Shown here: positions 17,628-25,645 of the stretch, one piece after another
How positions within the stretch are numbered: the stretch's first letter is position 1
Layout: each line of letters begins with the position of its first letter
Assembly (NCBI GenBank): GCA_008690995.1
Contig: VRMN01000003.1
Location: forward strand, 1,426,001 to 1,490,000
Length of the DNA: 64,000 nucleotides
Direction: 5' to 3'
Source: Porphyridium purpureum
Lineage: Eukaryota > Rhodophyta > Bangiophyceae > Porphyridiales > Porphyridiaceae
Position numbers and translations under genes: made by a program
The notes under the pieces: generated by a model
Database searches by the model: none
What the model was told of the DNA's origin: nothing
What the model saw: only the letters and a program-made list of their open reading frames with translations

Positions 17628-20528
17628 ATGGGGGATAAGAGAAAATGCGGCGTGGTCGCGCTGCAGCGCGTCTACTCGCTAATGATGAACTCGTCCACGT
17701 CCGCGGCCGCGCCCTTGTCGTCCGTCGCGTCGGTGGCGCTCCGGATGCAGCATCTGCGACGTGTTCATGTGTCCGCGCAGGCAATGTCGGTGGCCGTGTC
17801 ACGGAGCGAGGGTAATAGACAGCGTGAGTACCTGCTTGCTGGCTCAAAGTCAAAGTGGGGAAGAGCAGCACGTATCCAAGAGGAATCTGCAGGTCAAACT
17901 GCAATGGCGTTGTTTGCGCAAGAAACCCCGCCCATGCGCGCGCTGGAGCATGCCATGAAACGCATCGTGGCCATGGAAGGCATGGAAACTCTTCGCTCAG
18001 GATGGGAGCGATTTGAAGAAGTGTTCAAGAAAATGCGAGAATCAGAAGCCAACAAGGACAGCCCTCAGCCAAGCCACAACGATGCTGCGGCGGGCGAGAA
18101 AGGGACAAAGGACACCAACAAAGCCGACAAGCCTGGCGTTGAATCGGAAGCAAAGTCGTCCAAGTCAGGTGAGGGTGAGGAGAAGGGAGCCCCAGGAGGG
18201 GGAAGTGGCCCAGAGGACCAGGTTCCGTGGTTTCAGCAGCTTATGCTTGCGACCATGATTATGGTTTTCGCTGCTTACCTGACGTCGTCTGAGCAGCAGG
18301 AGCGTGAAATTTCGTTCCAGACGTTTGTGGCACAGCTTTTGATTCCTCGGCGGGTAGAACGCATCGAGGTCGTGAATAAGACAGTGGCGAAAGTATACCT
18401 GCGCGACGCGTTGCCTCCGACTGCATCATCGTCTTCGTCGCGCGCGCGCGAGCATGGTCAAACTCACACGTCTCAACTGCCCACCGTTGATGCTTGGGGC
18501 TCGTTCGGATCGAACGAATGGATTGAAATGGATGCTGGTCAGTCTCAACGGTCTAGTGACTTGGACCGTGAAATCATGGATAATGTTTTGTCCGGGAGGG
18601 ATCCGACTGACGGCAGCGCTCCCACGTACTTCTTCAACATTGGATCGATCGATACTTTTGAACGTCGACTTGAGGAAGTGCAGGAGGAGCTTGGGCGGGA
18701 TCCAGCGGATTATGTGCCGGTCTCATTCACAGAACAACGCTCGCTTGGCCAAATCATGGCGAACGTGCTCCCGACGGCAATCATTCTCGGGGCGGGTCTT
18801 GCCATGCTGCGAGGTTCGATGGGTGGTATGGCAGGTGGGTCGCGCGGCGGGATTTTCCAGGTAGGGAAGGCGAATCCGGTGATTGTCAAGGACGGCGTTG
18901 GGCCGGGCGGGAAACGTGTGATGTTTCAGGATGTGGCCGGACTGGACGAGGCCAAACTGGAAGTTATGGAGTTTGTGGACTTCTTGAAGGATGCGAAAAA
19001 GTACGAACGATTGGGCGCGAAGATTCCCAAGGGCGCTCTGCTTGTTGGGCCACCGGGCACGGGAAAGACGTTGCTCGCGAAGGCCGCGGCTGGCGAAGCA
19101 AGTGTGCCGTTTTTTCCAATGTCGGGCTCGGACTTTATCGAAATGTTCGTCGGAGTCGGACCTTCTCGCGTTCGTGATTTGTTCCGCCAAGCGCGCGAGG
19201 CGGCACCATGCATAGTTTTCATTGACGAAATCGACGCCGTCGGACGAGCGCGCGGGCGTGGCGGCTTCAGTGGAGGCAACGACGAGCGCGAGAACACTTT
19301 AAACGCATTGCTGGTGGAAATGGACGGATTCAATTCGACCACCGGCATCGTTGTGCTCGCCGGAACTAACCGCGCAGATATCTTGGACAAGGCTCTGCTT
19401 CGACCCGGTCGGTTTGATCGTCAGATTTCTATCGATAAGCCGGACTTGCGCGGTCGGAAGCAGATCTTTGATGTGCACCTCAAGCCACTGAAAATGAACG
19501 TAGACAAGTCGGAGATTGCCAAGAAAATGTCTACTTTGACGCCAGGCTTCTCCGGTGCAGATATCGCGAACATCTGCAATGAGGCAGCTTTGATCGCGGC
19601 GCGCTCGCGCAAGGAGTTTGTGGAGCTGGTTGACTTTGAAGCGGCCACCGACCGTGTGATCGGAGGCCTGGAGAAGAAGAACAAGGTCATTACACACAAG
19701 GAGAAGAACATTGTGGCGCACCATGAGGCCGGGCACGCGATTGCGGGCTGGTTTTTGAAGCATGCAGACCCGCTTCTGAAAGTGTCCATTGTGCCGCGTG
19801 GCCAGGCGGCTCTCGGCTTTGCGCAGTATTTGCCGGAAGATCGCTTTCTTCAGAGCCAGGACCAACTTAATGATTTTATGGTAATGGCTCTCGGCGGACG
19901 CGTTGCCGAGCAGCTCATCTTCGGCTCGATCACGACTGGAGCGCAGGACGACTTGAGCCGAATCACGAAGGCCGCCTATGGCGCGGTAAGCCAGTACGGC
20001 ATGAGCGAAAAGCTCGGTCAGGTGTACTTCCCTCCGGACGGCGGAAGCGAGCAGTTCTTCAAGCCGTTCAGCGAAGAGACGGCGGAGATGATTGACCAAG
20101 AGGCGCGCAAAATGGTTGATCAGGCGTACGAGCGCTGCGAGAATCTTTTGAAGGAGCATTTGGACCAACTGCGCGCGGTTGCGCAGAAGCTTTTAGAAAA
20201 GGAGGTTATCCACGAGGACGACCTTGTGGAGCTTCTTGGTGATCGTCCGCACAAGAAGTTGGTGCAGTATGACGAATTTGTGGATCGTGTTGACAGAGAT
20301 CGCGCAGCTCGCATGAAGACTTTGTCTGAGAATGAAAGCGAGGCCGGTGCTGGTGATGGGACAAGCAAGGTGCAGGAAGCATCTGCCGCGGCAGCGGCAA
20401 TGGCAGCTGCGTCTGGGGAAGGAATCCAGTCCGGTTCCACAAAGTCAAGCGAAACCTCGCGTGGTCAGGCAGGGGCGGCGGACGCTTCAAATGAAAAGTC
20501 GGATTCGTCTATCCCGGAATTATCTTGA
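17628..20528 (+). CDS. Mitochondrial m-AAA protease (AFG3/YTA12-type FtsH)
   Basis: About 966 residues from this ATG. Order: an Arg/Ser-rich mitochondrial presequence, an acidic Lys/Glu linker, a first membrane helix ([16 protein letters not shown]), an intermembrane-space domain, a second helix ([19 protein letters not shown]), then the AAA module with Walker A GPPGTGKT, Walker B IVFIDEID and the second region of homology [13 protein letters not shown] zinc peptidase domain with HEAGH and [11 protein letters not shown] follows. [26 protein letters not shown] and ELLGDRPH are m-AAA rather than bacterial or plastid FtsH features. It degrades misfolded inner-membrane proteins and matures selected mitochondrial proteins. 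Other in-frame ATGs are at 17535, 17604 and 17682; the first sits on a promoter element and is less likely. The C-terminal 60 residues are a Ser/Ala/Gly-rich extension. Confidence 0.93.
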   Translation: MGDKRKCGVVALQRVYSLMMNSSTSAAAPLSSVASVALRMQHLRRVHVSAQAMSVAVSRSEGNRQREYLLAGSKSKWGRAARIQEESAGQTAMALFAQETPPMRALEHAMKRIVAMEGMETLRSGWERFEEVFKKMRESEANKDSPQPSHNDAAAGEKGTKDTNKADKPGVESEAKSSKSGEGEEKGAPGGGSGPEDQVPWFQQLMLATMIMVFAAYLTSSEQQEREISFQTFVAQLLIPRRVERIEVVNKTVAKVYLRDALPPTASSSSSRAREHGQTHTSQLPTVDAWGSFGSNEWIEMDAGQSQRSSDLDREIMDNVLSGRDPTDGSAPTYFFNIGSIDTFERRLEEVQEELGRDPADYVPVSFTEQRSLGQIMANVLPTAIILGAGLAMLRGSMGGMAGGSRGGIFQVGKANPVIVKDGVGPGGKRVMFQDVAGLDEAKLEVMEFVDFLKDAKKYERLGAKIPKGALLVGPPGTGKTLLAKAAAGEASVPFFPMSGSDFIEMFVGVGPSRVRDLFRQAREAAPCIVFIDEIDAVGRARGRGGFSGGNDERENTLNALLVEMDGFNSTTGIVVLAGTNRADILDKALLRPGRFDRQISIDKPDLRGRKQIFDVHLKPLKMNVDKSEIAKKMSTLTPGFSGADIANICNEAALIAARSRKEFVELVDFEAATDRVIGGLEKKNKVITHKEKNIVAHHEAGHAIAGWFLKHADPLLKVSIVPRGQAALGFAQYLPEDRFLQSQDQLNDFMVMALGGRVAEQLIFGSITTGAQDDLSRITKAAYGAVSQYGMSEKLGQVYFPPDGGSEQFFKPFSEETAEMIDQEARKMVDQAYERCENLLKEHLDQLRAVAQKLLEKEVIHEDDLVELLGDRPHKKLVQYDEFVDRVDRDRAARMKTLSENESEAGAGDGTSKVQEASAAAAAMAAASGEGIQSGSTKSSETSRGQAGAADASNEKSDSSIPELS

Positions 20529-20810
20529 GATTGGAACATGACGAGAGTGTATTCGTAAATTGCTGCGGAGCAGATAAACTCGGCATGGTTTCCTTTGTCG
20601 AAAGTCGGACGACTTGGATTTTGCAACTAGAGCGACCAACTTCGTGCTTCCAACACGTCAGATGTTCCAAGACGGACCGTACTTGTATTTGCAACAAAGC
20701 TACAACTTCCTGCGTCTCTGGCTAACTAACTGAAGTCTTCTATAAACGTCTTCATTTGCTATTACTGTGGACTATTGGTTTTCCACAACCGCGCGCTACG
20801 TTCCAGGTGC

Positions 20811-21683
20811 CTAGTAGTTGTACGACTTGGATCGCATCGCCGCCGCGGTGGCGGGATAGGTGTTGAACACAGACTCTTCGTACGAGCAGCCATGCGCAAA
20901 GTGGTCTCGGCCGTATGCCGCGGAGCTGTATCGCTCGGCGGTGGTCTTGCTCGCTGACTTTTGCGCGCTGCGGAAAGCAGTTGCAAGTGCGGCGACTCGC
21001 GCCTGCTCGGCCTGTCCCTTCGCGTTGCCCTCAACGCAGGACGAGGCGTACACGCCACCCGGGCATGCACGTTCCTTCATCTGGCGGTCGACGCTTGCGG
21101 CCATGTACTCCTCCTCGAGCGAGTCAGGGACCACGTAGCGGCTGCATGTGCGCATGGCCTCGGTCTTGCCCATCATGTACGCAGCCGAGAGCTTTGGGAA
21201 TCGCACGAACAGATCCTCCTCGTGCTGGCATTCGTGCGACGCAATGATCGCGTGGCGGCGGTTCTCGAACAGGGCGCGGGCCTTGGCAGCCGGTGACGCC
21301 TGCTTGGCGCGGAACGCGGCGGAGACGGCCATCGCGCGCTTCTCGTACGCGGCGCCCTTCACGGTTCCCTCTGTGCACTGGATGTCGTAAACTCCGTTCG
21401 GGCACGCGAATGCCTTGTACTGCATGGTCACGGACCTGGCGAAGAACTCGTCGGCCTTCTCCAAGATCTTCTTGGCCTGCGACTTATTTCTCGCGACGCG
21501 CGCGTTGAAGGACACGGTGCGGCGTTCGCGGGTGGCCGCGCGGTTCGGGAAGTTTGGCGAGCTCTTTGAGTCGTACCCGGTGAGCATGGTCAGCTGCGCC
21601 GGCTTAGCTGCGCGGCACACCAGCTTGTTCTCGGCGGGCGCACCCACCTGCACGCCATGGAATCCACTTACAAATGCAGCCAT
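20811..21683 (-). CDS. Phycoerythrin gamma subunit / rod linker, seven-Cys form
   Basis: A 290-residue phycoerythrin gamma chain. These red-algal linker polypeptides sit in the cavity of phycoerythrin hexamers in phycobilisome rods and themselves carry bilins. The N-terminus (MAAFVSG...) is a plastid transit peptide with the early Phe typical of red algae. The mature part is an internal duplication: repeat 1 about residues 84-170, repeat 2 about 196-285. Each contains CPxGVYxxxC (Cys94/103 and Cys207/216) and a later Cys in an H-x-C-x-x-EE context (152 and 266). Cys180 lies in RTCSRYVVP between them. Which cysteines hold bilins cannot be told from sequence. It ends in SYNY. A TATA-like sequence lies about 135 bp upstream, and the leader is purine-rich on the sense strand. 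Confidence 0.93.
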   Translation of the reverse strand: MAAFVSGFHGVQVGAPAENKLVCRAAKPAQLTMLTGYDSKSSPNFPNRAATRERRTVSFNARVARNKSQAKKILEKADEFFARSVTMQYKAFACPNGVYDIQCTEGTVKGAAYEKRAMAVSAAFRAKQASPAAKARALFENRRHAIIASHECQHEEDLFVRFPKLSAAYMMGKTEAMRTCSRYVVPDSLEEEYMAASVDRQMKERACPGGVYASSCVEGNAKGQAEQARVAALATAFRSAQKSASKTTAERYSSAAYGRDHFAHGCSYEESVFNTYPATAAAMRSKSYNY

Positions 21684-21815
21684 CTTGTTTCCCTGTTAAT
21701 CTATCTTCTTCTTCTCTTCCCTGCCCTGACACACTATCGTCTCTCTCTCTCTCTCACTCTCCCTCTCACCCCAGCTTCTACCTCTCCCTGACCCGGACCG
21801 ACGCGCCTGGCGTGC

Positions 21816-21823
21816 TTTATAAG
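21816..21823 (-). promoter_or_regulatory. TATA-like box for the left gamma-subunit gene
   Basis: CTTATAAA on the minus strand, 133-140 bp upstream of the ATG at 21683. Followed on the sense strand by a purine-rich leader. The same octamer occurs 85 bp upstream of SSU72. Confidence 0.45.
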
Positions 21824-22242
21824 CTCGTATCTGGGCGAGCGTCGAGCGTCGTGCGAATCCAATCTTCTGCGCTATGACTTCTCGAGACCCACCGCGGACG
21901 GTAACGGGCTTTAGGGGCGCGCGGGCCGAATCATACGACTCGAAAATCAGCCGCGCGCTGTATCAAAACCGGCACGTGCTACTAGACACTCCCCCACGCA
22001 GCTCCCGCGAGATCGAACGCCACACACATCAATCAAGAACACACACCCCCCACCCCCACCGCCGCCTACCACGATACCCAACCCGTCGTGGAAGACAAGA
22101 AGAAAAAGGGCCTTTCTCTTTCTCGGTCTCTATCTCTCCTCCGCCTGTATTTTATTTCTTGACACGCTCAGATTTTTGTGATTCTACGCTACTAGGGGTG
22201 GGTTCCCGCTTCTCAAGTAGTGAAAGAATACCTCGTGCGGAG

Positions 22243-22304
22243 AGGTACATGAGGTGGTGTACCTGATGACTGCGTGAAGAAAGGGGAATGGGATAAGGTA
22301 CAGT
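22243..22304. promoter_or_regulatory. GGTACAGT element group upstream of the right gamma-subunit gene
   Basis: GAGGTACAT from 22242, GTGTACC at 22257-22263, and the extended ATAAGGTACAGT ending at 22304, 270 bp upstream of the ATG at 22574. Confidence 0.5.
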
Positions 22305-22573
22305 GCACCTCGAGTTGAAGAGACGGTGTGGTGCGTCGCCTGGATTCGTGCGGAGATTCTTCGTTGGTTCGGCGTGCGCGGTTAGACTGCGGCGACGCGA
22401 TCTACATAGGCGTCACGTCGTGGTAGAGGCGGGAATAGGCGCTATACTCAGCGCGGCAGCATTAGAGTTGGGCGTTCTGTGAGGCGTGGGAGAAGGAGAG
22501 AGAGACACGGCGCAGAGTTGTGCGGTGGTGGTGGAGTTTTGGGGCGGGTGCGAGAAGGTAAGCGATAGAAACG

Positions 22574-23395
22574 ATGGCGGCTTTTGTTGGCAGCGCGGCA
22601 AGCGCGTTCACCGGTGCGTCCGCGGTCAAGGCGAACGAGAAGCGATCGGTATGCAGCCTGCAGATGGTGGCCATGCCCCAGACGGGGCTCGTCAACTCCA
22701 AGTTCTCCGCGCGCATGGCCAAGAAGACCGCCAAGCAGACCAAGAACAAGGTCGATGAGTACATGGCGCGCTCAGTCCAGCGCCAGTACAAGCAGGCCGC
22801 CGTCGCGACGGGCGTGTACGGCACGCAGTGCACGGAGGGCACCGTCAAGGGCGCCGCCGAGGCGTCGCGCAGCGCCGCCCTCTCGCGCCAGTTCCGCATC
22901 AAGCAGCGCTCAGCCTTCTCCAAGGCGCACGACCTGTTCGAGTTCCGCAAGCACGCCATTATCGCGGCCGCCGGGTGCTCGTACGAGGAGAAGATGGTGA
23001 CCCGATTCCCCAAGCTGGCAGCGGCTATGGTGCTTGGCCAGACCGAAATGATGCGCACGTGCTCGCGCTATGTCGTCCCAGAGTCTGTCGAGGAGGAGTA
23101 CATGGCGGCGTCTGTCGACAAGCAGATGAAGAGGCGCGGCGCCCCGGGTGGCGTCTACAGCCTGTCGTGTGCCGAGGGTGTCGCAAAGGGCCAGGCCGAG
23201 ATTGCTCGCGTCAGCGCATTGGGCGCTGCGTACCGCGCCGCGTCCAAGTCGGCCAGCGCAGTGACCGCGGAGCGCTACAACTCGATGGCGTACGGCCGAG
23301 TGCACTTTGCGCACGGCTGCTCGTACGAGGAGCAGCAGTTCAACAAGTACCCTGCGGCGGCGGCGGCGATGCGCTCTGACTCGTACGGCTACTAA
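22574..23395 (+). CDS. Phycoerythrin gamma subunit / rod linker, five-Cys form
   Basis: A 273-residue paralogue of the gene at 20811, transcribed away from it. It shares the MAAFV transit start and the two-repeat layout. Shared blocks are CTEGTVKGAA, RTCSRYVVP, EEEYMAASVD, AHGCSYEE and the terminal SYGY. Conserved cysteines are 86, 135, 163, 199 and 249, equivalent to 103, 152, 180, 216 and 266 of the partner. The first Cys of CPxGVYxxxC is missing in both repeats: Val77 in repeat 1 and Ala190 in repeat 2. The two subunits should therefore differ in bilin number or in single versus double linkage, which would tune rod absorption. The leader is G/GA-rich, and the ATG at 22574 is unambiguous. 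Confidence 0.93.
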   Translation: MAAFVGSAASAFTGASAVKANEKRSVCSLQMVAMPQTGLVNSKFSARMAKKTAKQTKNKVDEYMARSVQRQYKQAAVATGVYGTQCTEGTVKGAAEASRSAALSRQFRIKQRSAFSKAHDLFEFRKHAIIAAAGCSYEEKMVTRFPKLAAAMVLGQTEMMRTCSRYVVPESVEEEYMAASVDKQMKRRGAPGGVYSLSCAEGVAKGQAEIARVSALGAAYRAASKSASAVTAERYNSMAYGRVHFAHGCSYEEQQFNKYPAAAAAMRSDSYGY

Positions 23396-23632
23396 GCCGC
23401 GAGTGTCTGTCATTCCTAATAGTTACACACATGGTGGTGTAGGAGGAGGCGAAGTCGCGTGAGAGGCGCAGAGGTGCCTGGTGAGAAGAAGAAGGAAAAA
23501 AAAGAAACGTCCGTGGGTGTGTTTACTTGTGAAGGATTCATCTTTTGTCGGCTGTTCCTGTTCAGTGCCGATTTCCAAAGGTCACATCCCTCGAAATACT
23601 TTTTTTTTCCTACTTCCCGTATTCGCGTCTGC

Positions 23633-24709
23633 CTACACGACTTTCACAGTGGGCGTACCTGTCCACCACGCGGAGCCCAACAGGCCACGCACAGCAAGAA
23701 CTCCTCCAGCGACAACGGCAGCGGCACTTACGAGTGTGGCTACGTACCAGCCGTACTGGTAGCTGCGCGACATGCGCTTCCACTCGAGCCGTTCGCCCGG
23801 AAAGTGACCGTGCTTGTAGTAGTGCTTCAGAAGCTCGTCCTTCTCAGCGTACATTTTGTAAATCCACAGCTTGAGCGCCTCGTCATCGTGTGGAAGCTCC
23901 GACATGGGTATTCTGCGCTGGTGAACATGTATCACGCGATCCTCGTTCCACGCCCCCTGCCACAAGATCTTGGTAAATGACGGTAGCGGGTCGCGCGTGA
24001 CTGGTTCCTCGTCATAGCCAATTGTAATATCATACACAGCTGGGGTCACGCTCCTCAATTCGTGCACCATACTGATGAAGCCCTTGACGCGTGGCTGCAG
24101 AACGTGTTCCAACACTTGCAGATCGCGCTTCTTCGCAAAGTCCTGCGCTTGCTGAAGCTTTGCCGGCGTGAGCCGCGTGCCTTCGAGGTAGGAGATCATC
24201 CAGAAGGGAAACTGGGCATTTGGATCCGAGAGAAAGTTGAATGCCCGCCCAAACATGCGCGTGGCGCTCTCGGCGGAACGCTTGATGAACACACAAACCT
24301 TGGTCACGTGGCCGGCCAGGCCGTAGATAGGAAAGAAGATGAGCGGGAATTTGGCGAAGAACTTGACGTTGCCGTGAGCGCCGACCTGGCGCGCGCACGA
24401 GTAGATGACAATGGTGTCTGTCCACGAGCGGTGGTTGCTCAAAAACAGACACGACTCGTTCTCGCGAAACGCGTCGCCAGTGAGGCGCAGCGTGAGTCCG
24501 CCGAAATTCTCGAGCAGTCCAATGAGCGGCGACATCCACACGCGCAGAAAGGCGGCCTGTATTCTGCGGATGAGGAGGGGCTGTCTGAGCAGCGTCAGCG
24601 CCAGGATCGCGGTGCCGACGACTCCATCTGCGAGCACCACGGTGATCAGCATGTGCACCACAATGTACAGCGCGACGCACGGCGCCGTCACCACATCCAC
24701 GGCGGCCAT
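23633..24709 (-). CDS. AGPAT-type lysophosphatidic acid acyltransferase
   Basis: A 358-residue membrane acyltransferase of the AGPAT3/4/5 and plant LPAT2 type. The catalytic NHxxxxD motif is NHRSWTD, the glycerophosphate-binding block is SYLEGTR, and a Pro-containing motif follows near VTPAVYDITIGY. Hydrophobic segments lie at residues 7-45 and about 325-345, so both ends are membrane-anchored with the catalytic face between. It probably makes phosphatidic acid from lysophosphatidic acid in the ER, feeding phospholipid and triacylglycerol synthesis. The frame continues upstream only to a GTG, so the ATG at 24709 (MAAVDVV) is used. The ER branch is favoured over the plastid one because no transit peptide is visible. 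Confidence 0.85.
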   Translation of the reverse strand: MAAVDVVTAPCVALYIVVHMLITVVLADGVVGTAILALTLLRQPLLIRRIQAAFLRVWMSPLIGLLENFGGLTLRLTGDAFRENESCLFLSNHRSWTDTIVIYSCARQVGAHGNVKFFAKFPLIFFPIYGLAGHVTKVCVFIKRSAESATRMFGRAFNFLSDPNAQFPFWMISYLEGTRLTPAKLQQAQDFAKKRDLQVLEHVLQPRVKGFISMVHELRSVTPAVYDITIGYDEEPVTRDPLPSFTKILWQGAWNEDRVIHVHQRRIPMSELPHDDEALKLWIYKMYAEKDELLKHYYKHGHFPGERLEWKRMSRSYQYGWYVATLVSAAAVVAGGVLAVRGLLGSAWWTGTPTVKVV

Positions 24710-24962
24710 TCCTCCACGACGCAAGCCCCGGACACTTGACAATCTCTTTCTGCTCCACGTCCCGCTTTCCACTTGCCCCCCATCCCTCACCTCTTCAACC
24801 GTTTGCCCTCCGCTTTCACCTTCCTTCTAAATCACCAGCCGCCATCCATTGTTCTTCTTCCTACTAAACAAACACAAACACGCTTTCTGTTTTCAGTCCA
24901 AACCACCCGCCTTTCGCGGTTGTGCGCGCGGAAATCATGAGCAAGACGCGTTTTGATATAAA

Positions 24963-25065
24963 TACACTGTACACAACACGCTGTACCTCTCGCTAGTGAA
25001 CATGTTTGTACAGTCTGTGTGTGTGTGTGTTGGAGCGTGGAACCCTAATCTCGTGTGGGTACAGT
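24963..25065. promoter_or_regulatory. GGTACAGT cluster, AGPAT / ABC1K spacer
   Basis: ACTGTACA at 24966-24973, GCTGTACC at 24980-24987, TGTACAGT at 25007-25014 (with AGTGAAC 5 bp before it, 24995-25001), AACCCTA at 25041-25047 and exact GGTACAGT at 25058-25065. Confidence 0.55.
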
Positions 25066-25343
25066 GCTGCTGCCGGTGTGCGCGCACGCGTCGCTCACGG
25101 GTGGGACGCGCGTGCTTGAGCGCGGCGTACAGCGCGCGGGCGCGGGTGGCCTAGTAGCAAGCGGCTGTTTCGTGATTTTCGCGGGGCTGTTTTCAAAGGC
25201 CCGCGCGGCAGCCGCTGGCTTGGGTAGAAGCAGGAGGGAGGGCGGAAGCTCGTGTTCACTTGCGTGCGTGTGTGTGTGTTTGTGCGTGTGTGCGTGTCTG
25301 CATGCACAGGAACCTAGGGGCGACACAGTGGAAGGGGTATTGC

Positions 25344-25397
25344 GGGGGGGGGGGAGAAGGGCGGCAAGGAGGGGGGAAGCGGCGGGGGAGACGCGGG
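25344..25397 (+). other. G-rich tract with G-quadruplex pattern
   Basis: An 11-G run, then GGG, a 6-G run, a 5-G run and GGG, separated by spacers of 4-9 bases, about 250-300 bp upstream of the ABC1K ATG on the sense strand. It fits a loose quadruplex rule. Confidence 0.5.
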
Positions 25398-25645
25398 TCG
25401 GCTCAGTCCGGATTTAATTTTGAGTTGGATTGATGTGAACAAAAGGCGCAGCATTCACTCGCCGCGACAAAGAAGTGCTGCTCGTGCGGCCCGTGTCCCA
25501 AGTGCTTTTGGTGTGGTGCTTGTTGTTGTGATTGTCGTCGCCGTCATCCCTTTGGCGCTTCTTTTGGGGCAGCGGATGGGAAGATTCGCTCAGCCTTCAT
25601 AAAACTGGAGCGGAGATATCGCAGAAGATCGTGGTCGTCGCAGCG

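Larger units (their letters stand above)
21684..22573. other. 890-bp bidirectional spacer between the two gamma-subunit genes
   Basis: It holds a CT tract at 21738-21760 (GA on the left gene's sense strand), a TATA-like sequence at 21816-21823, and a C/A-rich stretch at about 22018-22070. A GGTAC element group follows at 22243-22304, then a G/GA-rich leader to the right-hand ATG. No gene is evident. Confidence 0.6.
24710..25645. other. Divergent promoter region, AGPAT-type gene / ABC1K
   Basis: It contains a purine-rich (AGPAT sense) leader at about 24715-24850 and a TATA-like ATATAAATA at 24955-24962. The GGTAC cluster follows (24966-25065). GT simple repeats lie near 25014-25030 and 25263-25300, and a long G-rich tract at 25344-25397. 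TTCATAAAAC lies about 45 bp before the ABC1K ATG. Confidence 0.6.

Noticed and set aside
22556-22573. GGTAAGC just before the right gamma-subunit ATG, resembling a splice donor
   Set aside because: The ATG and full transit peptide follow within 15 bases and the frame is complete, so no intron is needed.
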